Assembly: GCA_013817305.1 (NCBI GenBank) | Contig: JACDCY010000001.1 | Span: forward strand, 27,248 to 91,247 | Origin: Gemmatimonadaceae bacterium | GTDB taxonomy: Bacteria; Gemmatimonadota; Gemmatimonadetes; Gemmatimonadales; Gemmatimonadaceae | Direction of reading: 5' to 3' | DNA: 64,000 nucleotides | In this document: positions 52,973-60,537 of the stretch, in pieces | How the letters are laid out: each line of letters starts with the position of its first letter | How positions within the stretch are numbered: position 1 is the stretch's first letter | Translations under genes and position numbers: made by a program | Notes under the pieces: generated by a model | The model's database searches: none | Told to the model about the DNA's origin: nothing | What the model saw: only the letters and a program-made list of their open reading frames with translations

Positions 52973-54244
52973 ATGCCTAGCGTCTTTCTCCTCGTGGTCG
53001 CTGTCGCCTTGTCGGTATTCGGCTGTGACCAGCGTGCCGGCGCATCCGACGCGATCGCCGCCGCGCCGGTGCCCGAGGGCCCCGACTTGGTGACGGACAC
53101 CGTCCCGCGCGTATCCCACATGTCCATGCCGCGGATCGTGCGCGGGCTGTACGTGAACCGCTGGGCAGCGCTCGGCAGCAAGATGAACGAGATGATCGGC
53201 CTCGCGAAAACGACCGAGATCAACGCGCTCATCATCGACGTCAAGGACGACCGCGGGTTCGTGCTGTACCGATCGAACGTTCCCCTCGCTCGTGAGATCG
53301 GAGCTGACACCAATTCACCGATGAGCCAGTCGCGGCTCCGCGCGATCCTCGACACGATGCGCGCGCACAACATCTACCCGATCGCCCGAATAGTGGTGGT
53401 GAAGGATCCCCTGCTGGCCGAGAAGAAGCGCGAGTGGGCCATCAAGCGGACGTCCGACATGCAGCCCTGGCTCGACCGCAACGGCAAGCCATGGCTCGAC
53501 GCGCATCAGCGCGGTGTGTGGCAGTACGCCGCCGACCTCGGTCGCGAGGCATGGGATCTGGGCTTCAGTGAAGTGCAGCTCGACTACGTGCGGTTTCCCG
53601 ACGAGAAGCGCCTGATTCGCGAATCCGTTTTTCCGCTCGCGCAAGGCCGGTCGCGCGCGCAGGTCATCCGCGACCAGCTCGGGTACACCCGCCGGCTGCT
53701 CCGGGCAAACGGAATCCCGATGACGATCGACGTCTTCGGCCTGACCGCTACGGACAGCACCGACATGGGCATCGGCCAGAAATGGGAGATGTTCGTGGAC
53801 CAGGCCGACGCGGTGCTGCCGATGAACTATCCGTCGCACTTCGCGCCCGGCACTTACAAGCTCTCGAATCCGAACGCGCAGCCGTTTGCGACGATCGACA
53901 ACGCGATGAAGGACGTGCGGCGGCGAACGGCGCCGGTGCGGGGCGCCGGCAGGATCATCCCATGGTACCAGGACTTCACGCTCGGCGCGCCGCGGTACGG
54001 CGTGGAGCAGGTCCGGGCGCAGATCGAAGCGGGGTACAAGAACGGCTACTACGACTGGGTTCTCTGGAATCCGGGCTCGCGCTACACGATTGGGGCGCTG
54101 CGTCCCAAGTCGGCGCTCGAGGAGGGGCTGCGAAGCCTTACCGCCGATTCCACGCGGCGAGCGTCCGCCGCGCGACGGGCCGACTCGGTGCGACGCGCGG
54201 ATTCTGGGCGGCGGTCGGATTCGGTCCGTGCCTTACCCCGCTAG
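52973..54244 (+). CDS. DUF4015 / GH13-like putative glycoside hydrolase, lipoprotein
   Basis: The 423-residue product has a lipobox LSVFGC. The DUF4015 (PF13200) TIM-barrel signatures include IVRGLYVNRWAAL, INALIIDVKDDRGFVLY, YPIARIVVVKDP, FSEVQLDYVRFPDE, TIDVFGLTA and DAVLPMNYPSHF. Members are thought to be polysaccharide hydrolases. The last 35 residues are an Arg/Ser/Asp repeat (RRADSVRRADSG). The ATG at 52973 is used rather than the GTG three bases earlier. Its end overlaps the convergent hydrolase by 12 bases. Confidence 0.87.
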   Translation: MPSVFLLVVAVALSVFGCDQRAGASDAIAAAPVPEGPDLVTDTVPRVSHMSMPRIVRGLYVNRWAALGSKMNEMIGLAKTTEINALIIDVKDDRGFVLYRSNVPLAREIGADTNSPMSQSRLRAILDTMRAHNIYPIARIVVVKDPLLAEKKREWAIKRTSDMQPWLDRNGKPWLDAHQRGVWQYAADLGREAWDLGFSEVQLDYVRFPDEKRLIRESVFPLAQGRSRAQVIRDQLGYTRRLLRANGIPMTIDVFGLTATDSTDMGIGQKWEMFVDQADAVLPMNYPSHFAPGTYKLSNPNAQPFATIDNAMKDVRRRTAPVRGAGRIIPWYQDFTLGAPRYGVEQVRAQIEAGYKNGYYDWVLWNPGSRYTIGALRPKSALEEGLRSLTADSTRRASAARRADSVRRADSGRRSDSVRALPR

Positions 54245-55054
54245 TAGCGACTTCAAAAATTCGCTGAGGCGCGTCGGGGCTTCCTCCGGAGCGAAGTGCC
54301 CCGTGCCCGGTATCTGATGGAAGGTCGCGCCGGGGAGCGACGCGGCGAGCGCGCGCCCCCGGTGCGCCGGCGACAGCGAATTCAATGCGCCACAGACTAT
54401 CGCAGTAGGAACGGCGCCGGACGAATCGCCGACGGCAGCAGCTGCCGAAAAATTTTCCAGCCGCAGCGCACGCGCGTGACGCGCCAGCACGACACCCCCC
54501 GCTGCATCCGCAAAGGGCTTGAGATACCGCGCGCACGATCGCGCGCCGGCTTCGCGGTTGATGAAACCCGAGATCATCCGCGCGCGGATTCGCCCGCGCG
54601 CGAAAGCCGACAGTGGCCCGCCGAACATCGCAGCCGCGCCGGGTGAGACGGAAGCGGATGCTGCCCAATGGCGGTCAGTCGGGGGGTCGACTAGACATAG
54701 CTGCGACACCAGCGCCGGCCACGCTCGCGAGAATCGGTGCGCGACGGTCGCGCCCAAGTCGTGGCCGATGAAGCACGCCCGGTCGATGCGGAGCTCGGCG
54801 AGAAGTCCGCGGAGCCGGTCCGCGTGCGCGCCCGCGGATAGCGCGGAATTGAACGGACGGTCGCTGCGTCCGTAGCCGAGCAGATCCGCAGCGACGATCC
54901 GCCTGCCCGATGGCAGCAGCGGGATAAATCCGCGCCAGAGCAGGCTGGACGTCCCGAAGCCGTGCACCAGAACGATCGGATCGCCTCCGCCACGCGTTCC
55001 AGCGGCGTAATAGTAGAGCCGGACACCACCAACATCGACGAATTCACCGCGCAT
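54233..55054 (-). CDS. Alpha/beta hydrolase with Asp nucleophile
   Basis: The 273-residue protein has VLVHGFGTSSLLWRGF (oxyanion hole) and AADLLGYGRSDRP. Its nucleophile elbow is IGHDLGA, where Asp replaces Ser. The His is in GTGHFAPEEAP. Asp nucleophiles are known from haloalkane dehalogenases and epoxide hydrolases. The actual reaction is unknown. The ATG at 55054 is used; a TTG at 55081 is possible. No signal peptide. Confidence 0.83.
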   Translation of the reverse strand: MRGEFVDVGGVRLYYYAAGTRGGGDPIVLVHGFGTSSLLWRGFIPLLPSGRRIVAADLLGYGRSDRPFNSALSAGAHADRLRGLLAELRIDRACFIGHDLGATVAHRFSRAWPALVSQLCLVDPPTDRHWAASASVSPGAAAMFGGPLSAFARGRIRARMISGFINREAGARSCARYLKPFADAAGGVVLARHARALRLENFSAAAAVGDSSGAVPTAIVCGALNSLSPAHRGRALAASLPGATFHQIPGTGHFAPEEAPTRLSEFLKSLLAG

Positions 55055-55172
55055 TTGACCCCGCTTAGTGTCTGGCGCCAACCGGGAAACGTGCTATTCT
55101 TACGCGCCGACCTCGCTACGATAAGGTCGGGCACAACATTCGAGCTCTACTTGCCCCGTTCAAACGGACAAT

Positions 55173-56363
55173 TTGACCGTTAATACTCCCTCCGAAGCGC
55201 GCGTCACAGCTCCAAGCCCAGGCGCTACAGGGCTTTCGGCTGCACCAGAAGGTCACGCCGCTCTTCCTCCGTCCGCCCCCGAACAGCTTGAGCCGGTGAC
55301 TTTCCCGCTCACCTGGATGATGGAGCACGGTTCTCCGTCTCTACAATACAGGTCGGCCGTCGAAGTCGCACGTTTGCCCGTCCCGCAGGGTCAGCTGGAC
55401 TGGATGCCGTACTCGTCCCGCTCGGCGATACGCCTCGCTGTGACGCAGGGGATAGATGGCGTGTGGAACGACAAGATGATGGCCATCCCCTCGGCCCGCG
55501 GCGGAGAGTTCGAGGGAGTCGGGACGATTCCGGCGCTGCAACGATTGCTCGAGGCCGGGTGGTCGCCCGACTCGCCGCCGATCGCGCTCTCGCGTCGCAT
55601 TCTGTTCAGGCTGCTGGCAGAGGACGACGACCCGTCGTACCTGTACGAGCTCGGTACGAAGACGCAGACGGAGGATCAGATTCGTCGCGGTCGGGCCATC
55701 CTCCGCGAGGCCGCGGCCGCGACGCTCGCGCGCGCGGGCTTCGAGAACGACCCTCGATTGCGCGGCGCGGTTCGCAGGATTGTCGAGCGCATGGAGGCGT
55801 TTTTCAATTCGCCGCTCGGCGCCAAGCCCTGGCAGCGCATCGGGAACACGCACGTGCTCGCCGCCGAAGCTTCGCCGCCGTCGATCTTCGTCTTGCGCAT
55901 TCTCGCGCACATGCCGCTACTCAGGTACGAGCACCATTCCGCGCTCGAACGACTGTACGAGCACCTCGCGCAGCCGTTGCCTCGCCAGGAACCCGTTCAA
56001 CTCGTCGGTCGTCATCAGATGGCGCAGCCGCACCTGATACTCGGCGACAAGCTGCCGCACCGGAACGCGGTCGAAGCCGACATTCCTTACGCGCTGATGT
56101 GGCTGGAGCTCATGGCGCGACTCGGCTTCCTGCGCCGCAACGAGGTGTGGCTGAAAATGTTCGACAGGTTCCTCGAGGACACCAACAGGGAAGGCGTGTG
56201 GCATCCCCACAAGGGAGGCGATACGCCGAAGACGAAGAGCCCGTACGCGTGGGCGACCTTCCCGCTCGAGGAATCGATGAGCGCCGAAGGCCGCTGGGCC
56301 GACGTCACCTTCCGCATCGGACTGATCGCGCGGCTCGCGGGCCGAGAGATCAAGGTCGTCTAG
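55173..56363 (+). CDS. Conserved hypothetical, helical (possible alpha/alpha-barrel) protein
   Basis: The 396-residue protein starts at a TTG and has a disordered first 35 residues. The rest consists of helix pairs with LQYRSAVEVARL, GTIPALQRLLEAGWSPDSP, RGRAILREAAAATLARAGFE and VWHPHKGGDTPKTK. This recalls terpenoid-cyclase-like alpha/alpha toroids, but the catalytic motifs are not visible. It is divergent from the Asp hydrolase and 37 bases ahead of another hydrolase. No family recognised. Confidence 0.7.
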   Translation: MTVNTPSEARVTAPSPGATGLSAAPEGHAALPPSAPEQLEPVTFPLTWMMEHGSPSLQYRSAVEVARLPVPQGQLDWMPYSSRSAIRLAVTQGIDGVWNDKMMAIPSARGGEFEGVGTIPALQRLLEAGWSPDSPPIALSRRILFRLLAEDDDPSYLYELGTKTQTEDQIRRGRAILREAAAATLARAGFENDPRLRGAVRRIVERMEAFFNSPLGAKPWQRIGNTHVLAAEASPPSIFVLRILAHMPLLRYEHHSALERLYEHLAQPLPRQEPVQLVGRHQMAQPHLILGDKLPHRNAVEADIPYALMWLELMARLGFLRRNEVWLKMFDRFLEDTNREGVWHPHKGGDTPKTKSPYAWATFPLEESMSAEGRWADVTFRIGLIARLAGREIKVV

Positions 56364-56400
56364 CAGGCGGCGCCTCGGGGGGCGCATTCCCCCGGAATCG

Positions 56401-57252
56401 ATGTTTCCCGCGGGCGACCCGCGGTTCCGCGTGCGCATGCTCGGGTTGCCGTCTGGCCCTTCCGTCCGGGTCGTCGAATGCGGAGACGAGCAGGCACCGC
56501 CGATCCTGCTGTACCCCGGCTGGGCGTGCTCCGTGTATGTATTCCGCCTCGTTCTACCGGCCCTGGCCTCTATGGGCTATCGCGCGATCGCGGTGGAGAT
56601 GAAGGGACACGGACTGTCGGACAAGCCGCGCGGACCCGGCGAATACACGCGACCAGCGCTGGTGGCTCATGGGGTGGAGATCTTCGACGCGCTCGCGCTG
56701 GTCAACCCGGTCATCGGCGGTCATTCGCTCGGCGCGGTCCTGTCGTTCCTTGTCGCAGCCGAGCGACGCGACTCGGTGCGCGGCCTTCTTCTGTATTCGC
56801 CGGTCGGATATCGCGGGGTTTCGAACCTCGGTCTGTTCCGCGCGTGCACGCCCGCGTTTGCCCGCCCGCTGATGCCGCATGTCTGCTGGCGCTGGATCTC
56901 TGCGATGGTTCTGGCGCTGACGTACGGCGGAATCCGACGACCATCCGCGCGCGATGTGGACGAGTACTGGGCTCCGACGCAGTTCCCCGACTTCGCGCTG
57001 ACGGCGCGGGATCTATTGCACCAGTTCGATTTTGGTCACCGGTCGAGCATATCCCTCGCGGGCATCACGCACAGGTCGCTGGTGATGTACGGCTCGAAGG
57101 ACGTGCTGCTGGACGAGCGTGCGATGGCTGCCGACGCTTCGGAAATGCAGCGCGCGGACGTCCACCGCATCCCGGGCGCCGGCCACGTCATCTGCGAGGA
57201 GACGCCGGACGTGGTGCTGGAAGCAACGCGTGCGTTCCTTGAATCCCTCTAA
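56401..57252 (+). CDS. Alpha/beta hydrolase
   Basis: The 283-residue protein has LLYPGWACSVYVF as oxyanion strand, VEMKGHGLSDKP, the nucleophile elbow GGHSLGA, an acid in YGSKDVLLDE and the His in GAGHVICEETP. This is a complete Ser-Asp-His set. Probably a cytoplasmic esterase or a lyase-like relative; substrate unknown. It follows the helical unknown protein by 37 bases and overlaps the convergent pseudopilin by four. Confidence 0.88.
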   Translation: MFPAGDPRFRVRMLGLPSGPSVRVVECGDEQAPPILLYPGWACSVYVFRLVLPALASMGYRAIAVEMKGHGLSDKPRGPGEYTRPALVAHGVEIFDALALVNPVIGGHSLGAVLSFLVAAERRDSVRGLLLYSPVGYRGVSNLGLFRACTPAFARPLMPHVCWRWISAMVLALTYGGIRRPSARDVDEYWAPTQFPDFALTARDLLHQFDFGHRSSISLAGITHRSLVMYGSKDVLLDERAMAADASEMQRADVHRIPGAGHVICEETPDVVLEATRAFLESL

Positions 57253-57671
57253 TCCACGCGCACGCGACCGAGCCGCGAGACGATGACGCTGTCGGCGCGC
57301 CCGTTGCGTCGCACTACCATCGTCATGTTCCCCGCGCCGTACCCGATGCCGATCGGGGAATATGTGAAGGAGGACCGGTTGGCCGAGAGCGTGACCCGGT
57401 GAGTGTCGGCGAATCCGCGGGAGCGAATCGTGTCGCCCCCGGCGACCACCGTGACCGACCCCCGCGCAGTGTCTATCTCGACTGTGATTCGCTCGGCGCG
57501 CATTATGGCGTGATGCCGGGCGGCATTGAACAGGGAATGAATCTCCGTAGTCGTACCGCGCACGTGGATCCCGTCCATCAGTCGCGCCACGCGCGGAACC
57601 GATATGGCGGAGAGTATGGCGATGATCGAGAGCGACAGGACCAGCTCTATGATCGTGGTGCCGCGGCGCAA
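57249..57671 (-). CDS. GspH/FimT-type pseudopilin
   Basis: The 140-residue protein has a type IV prepilin leader: RRG then TTIIELVLSLSIIAILSAI, with the conserved Glu at position 5 after the processing site. The C-terminal part is a small beta-rich domain (IHSLFNAARHHAIMRAERIT is typical of GspH/FimT). It is a minor pilin or secretion pseudopilin. The TTG start at 57671 is the only one near the leader. No other pilus gene is nearby. Confidence 0.82.
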   Translation of the reverse strand: MRRGTTIIELVLSLSIIAILSAISVPRVARLMDGIHVRGTTTEIHSLFNAARHHAIMRAERITVEIDTARGSVTVVAGGDTIRSRGFADTHRVTLSANRSSFTYSPIGIGYGAGNMTMVVRRNGRADSVIVSRLGRVRVD

Positions 57672-57784
57672 GGCTGGGTCCGGTTAGTGGTCCCTGGATT
57701 CTGGTTTATGGATTGCGCTCTGCAGCACCAGTTGGGCGCGCACCGAATCGCTATCTTGCATATGACAACCGAACCGGAGCCGAC

Positions 57785-58015
57785 ATGAACGTCACGATCG
57801 AATACTGCACCGTTTGAAGCTACGAGCCCCGGGCGGCCGGTCTGGCCGCCGAGATTCGCAAGGCGTATCCGGACGCGAAGATCGAGCTGATCCCGGCGAG
57901 TGGCGGGCGATTCGAGGTCGTCGTGGATGGAACGCCGGTATTTCGGAAATCCGAGCTGGAGCGGCAGCCGGAGAAGGGAGAAATACTGCGGCTCATCAAG
58001 GCCATTGAAGGTTGA
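57785..58015 (+). CDS. SelW/Rdx-family selenoprotein with in-frame TGA (selenocysteine) at codon 11
   Basis: From the ATG at 57785 (GGAG five bases upstream) the frame reads MNVTIEYCTV, then TGA at 57815-57817, then SYEPRAAGLAAEIRKAYP, then ELIPASGGRFEVVVDG and PVFRKSELER, to a final TGA at 58013. With Sec at the first TGA the product is 76 residues. It has the redox motif CTVU (CxxU) exactly where SelW/SelT/SelH-like (Rdx, PF10262) proteins have CxxC or CxxU, followed by the family's SGGxFEVxxDG. A SECIS-like hairpin follows the TGA. It is probably a cytoplasmic thiol-redox protein. Ordinary gene finders would stop at codon 10. It lies 32 bases ahead of pfkA. Confidence 0.88.
57832..57850 (+). 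promoter_or_regulatory. Bacterial SECIS hairpin
   Basis: GGCGGCC (57832-57838) pairs with GGCCGCC (57844-57850) in a 7-bp stem. The apical loop is GGUCU, 21 bases after the TGA. Bacterial SECIS elements lie just behind the UGA and need a guanine in a small apical loop for SelB binding. From memory, the E. coli fdhF element has the same GGUCU loop. The stem is also coding, so selection at both levels is expected. Confidence 0.75.
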
Positions 58016-58047
58016 GTCACCGATTAACCCCGTAGCTTAAAGCAACA

Positions 58048-59127
58048 ATGAAAATCGCTTTATCGACCGGCGGCGGTGACGCCCCTGGTCTCAACGCAGT
58101 GATTCGGGCCGCGGTGCTGTCGGCCGTGAGCCGCGGTTGGGAAGTGTGCGGCATCAAGCGCGGCTTCGCGGGCCTGCTCGGCGAAGACGAAGTCATCGCC
58201 CTGGACGAGCGCTCGGTGCGCGGGATCGCGCACCTCGGCGGGACGATCCTCCGCACCACCAACCGCGGGAATCCCTTCAGCTATCCGCGCAAGCGCGAGG
58301 ACGGCAGCACGGTAGAGGTCGATCGCTCGGATGAGCTGATTGCGAACGCGGACGCGCTCGGCATCCACGCGATCATTTCGATCGGTGGCGACGGATCTCT
58401 GGGGATCGCGAAGAGGCTGCACGACAAGGGCGTGCGGATCGTGTGCGTTCCCAAGACTATCGACAACGACATAAGCGGCACGATCACGACGTTCGGCTTC
58501 GATACCGCCGTGAACACTGCGCTCGAGGCGATCGACAAGCTGCACACGACGGCCGAATCGCACGACCGCGTGATGGTCATGGAAGTCATGGGCCGCAACG
58601 CGGGCTTCATCGCGCTTCATTCGGGACTCGCGGGCACGGCGGACGTGATCCTGATACCCGAGATTCCGTACGACATCGATCGCGTGTGCGACAAGATCGT
58701 GGCCCGCGACCGGGTCGGAAAAAAATTCTCGATCGTCGTGATCGCGGAGGGCGCGTTTCCCAAGGGCGGCCGAGAGTCCATCCGCGGCGCATCCCTGCCC
58801 GGCGAAGCCAAACGACTCGGCGGGGTTTGCGAGGAGCTGGCGATGGTGATCCAGCAGAAAACCGGGAAAGAATGTCGCTCTCTGACGCTCGGGCATTTGC
58901 AGCGCGGCGGACAGCCGACCGGCTACGACCGCCTGCTCGCCGCGCGCTTTGGTGGTGCCGCGATCAAGGCCGTGGAAGACGAGCAGTGGGGTACGATGCT
59001 CGCGCTGCAATCCCCGCACATCGTGACGCTCCCGTTGGACGAGGTACTGCGTGAGCCCAAACGGGTGGAGCCAAATCACGATATCGTTCTTACGGCCCGG
59101 GCCATCGGAATCTCATTCGGGGACTAA
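58048..59127 (+). CDS. pfkA: 6-phosphofructokinase
   Basis: The 359-residue enzyme phosphorylates fructose 6-phosphate in glycolysis. Motifs are STGGGDAPGLNAVIR, ISIGGDGSLG, PKTIDNDI and MEVMGRNAGFIAL. GGDGS is the ATP-type residue at the position where PPi enzymes usually have Asp. PKTIDND, however, has the Lys often seen in PPi or mixed-substrate members (E. coli has PGTIDND). The phosphate donor is therefore not certain. LGHLQRGGQPTGYDR is the effector/substrate segment. Confidence 0.93.
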   Translation: MKIALSTGGGDAPGLNAVIRAAVLSAVSRGWEVCGIKRGFAGLLGEDEVIALDERSVRGIAHLGGTILRTTNRGNPFSYPRKREDGSTVEVDRSDELIANADALGIHAIISIGGDGSLGIAKRLHDKGVRIVCVPKTIDNDISGTITTFGFDTAVNTALEAIDKLHTTAESHDRVMVMEVMGRNAGFIALHSGLAGTADVILIPEIPYDIDRVCDKIVARDRVGKKFSIVVIAEGAFPKGGRESIRGASLPGEAKRLGGVCEELAMVIQQKTGKECRSLTLGHLQRGGQPTGYDRLLAARFGGAAIKAVEDEQWGTMLALQSPHIVTLPLDEVLREPKRVEPNHDIVLTARAIGISFGD

Positions 59128-59284
59128 CTGTCACCCCAGGATGACAATCCCAGCCTGTTTGGGGAGTTGGGCGCATAGGCTAAACCCTTGACCCGTCAGC
59201 ATTTACCACATAGTCCCCGTCACGGCCCTATTACTGCCATATCTCCTGTGTCGGCATGAGGCCGGCGCATCGTTGGAGTCGTCC

Positions 59285-59611
59285 ATGAAGAAGCTCTCTC
59301 TCGCATTTGCATTTGCACTCATCGCCGCCGCGACACCGGGGGAGGCCGCCGCACAGGGCCGGCCCTCGCTGCCTCAGCGCGATGGAGAAGAGCAGCCACA
59401 GGTCCCGAGAGACTATCGTCCCCCCGCGGGGATGTGTCGCATCTGGCTCGAGGGAGTGCCCGCCAGCCGTCAGCCCGCGCCGACCGATTGCATCACGGCG
59501 CTGCGCAACAAGCCGGCGAACGGACGCGTGATCTTTGGAGATCCGCTGCCGTCTTCCAAAAAGAAGGGCAAGGGTGGCAATCCGTTCGGGATAGGCTCCT
59601 TCGAGGAATAG
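59285..59611 (+). CDS. Small secreted protein with PPAGMCRIW motif
   Basis: The 108-residue product has a signal peptide ending GEAAAQ. The core PPAGMCRIWLEGVPASRQ, then PTDC, is shared with the next gene, including both cysteines. A basic tail (SSKKKGKGG) follows. I recall this motif in many Gemmatimonadota secreted proteins; its function is unknown. It sits 22 bases before its paralogue, probably as one transcript. Confidence 0.68.
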   Translation: MKKLSLAFAFALIAAATPGEAAAQGRPSLPQRDGEEQPQVPRDYRPPAGMCRIWLEGVPASRQPAPTDCITALRNKPANGRVIFGDPLPSSKKKGKGGNPFGIGSFEE

Positions 59612-59633
59612 CCCCCAGCTAACCGGAGGACCG

Positions 59634-60389
59634 ATGAGAAAGATCGCCCTTACACTAATCGTTGCCGGCGCGGCGTTCGCGACGGAAGCAAGCTCGCAGA
59701 CGGTCGTCCGCGCGAGCAACGTTCCGCCTGGACAGCGCCCGCCCGCGGGCATGTGTCGCGTATGGATCGATGGCGTTTCGCCCGGCCGTCAGCCGCGCGC
59801 AACGGATTGCGCTACGGCGCGCGCGAACGCGCCGGCCAACTCGCGCATCATCTATGGCAATGACGCGTCCTTCCCGGGCCGCGCGGTCGGGCGTTTCAGA
59901 GACGGCGACTGCGAGTTCGAGCGCCGTCAGTCGAATCTCGGAGACGTGTTCTTCGGTGCGCGCGCCTCACAGCGCGACTTCGACCGGAATTGCAGCGTAG
60001 ACTCGAAGCGTACTCGTGATGCCGGCGTATGGTACCCGGTCGGTCACGATGCCAACGGCAACGTGATCTACGAGCGGCGCACGCGCACGCGCGATGGTCG
60101 TACTGTTACGGAGCGCGCGCGGAGCCGGGATGGCCGCTCACTTTCGCGGATCGCCTCGAACGGGAACAACCGCGTCAAACGCGACAGGGACGATGACGAC
60201 GATGATCGCAACATCTCGAAGTCGGAGCGTGATCGTCTGAAAGCGGCCGAGAAGGCGCGGCGCGACCACGAGAAGGCCGTTCGCAAGGCCCAGCGTGATC
60301 GCGAAAAGGCGCTCGAGCGCGCGCGAAAGGACGCCGAGCGTAATGGTCGTGGCGACAACGGCAAGCGCCGGGGCAACGACAACGACTGA
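59634..60389 (+). CDS. Secreted PPAGMCRVW-motif protein with charged coiled-coil tail
   Basis: The 251-residue product has CCGGAGG upstream and a signal peptide ending SSQT. It has the shared core PPAGMCRVWIDGVSPGRQ plus TDC (residues about 37-60), then a middle part with two more Cys. The tail is very charged (RDDDDDDR; AEKARRDHEKAVRKAQRDRE) and likely a long single helix. It may bind cell-wall or surface polymers, but this is a guess. It ends before a long hairpin. Confidence 0.7.
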   Translation: MRKIALTLIVAGAAFATEASSQTVVRASNVPPGQRPPAGMCRVWIDGVSPGRQPRATDCATARANAPANSRIIYGNDASFPGRAVGRFRDGDCEFERRQSNLGDVFFGARASQRDFDRNCSVDSKRTRDAGVWYPVGHDANGNVIYERRTRTRDGRTVTERARSRDGRSLSRIASNGNNRVKRDRDDDDDDRNISKSERDRLKAAEKARRDHEKAVRKAQRDREKALERARKDAERNGRGDNGKRRGNDND

Positions 60390-60400
60390 TAGCAGGGGGA

Positions 60401-60473
60401 GAAGCTTGTTGGTGGACCTTGACAGGACCGTCTTAGCGTAGCGTAGGTCCAGTCAAGGTTCACCAACAGCTTC
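60401..60473 (+). terminator. Long imperfect hairpin after the secreted-protein pair
   Basis: GAAGCTTGTTGGTG..ACCTTGAC.GGACC and GGTCC.GTCAAGGT.CACCAACA.CTTC pair over about 26 of 28 positions around a 16-base loop. No U-tract follows. It may end the transcript, protect its 3' end, or be a repeat-family hairpin. Confidence 0.55.
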
Positions 60474-60537
60474 GACCGCGCGACCAAATCCACGAAATCG
60501 GTTTGGCTTCGCCCGCCCGGCGTGGCATCTTCCCTTG

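Noticed and set aside
57815..57817. TGA as an ordinary nonsense mutation in a SelW-like gene
   Set aside because: It sits exactly at the redox residue of CxxU and is followed by a SECIS-like hairpin; coding quality is intact after it.
59188..59220. Promoter-like TTGACC followed by CATAGT before the secreted pair
   Set aside because: The spacing is 15 bases or the -10 is poor; not strong enough to annotate.
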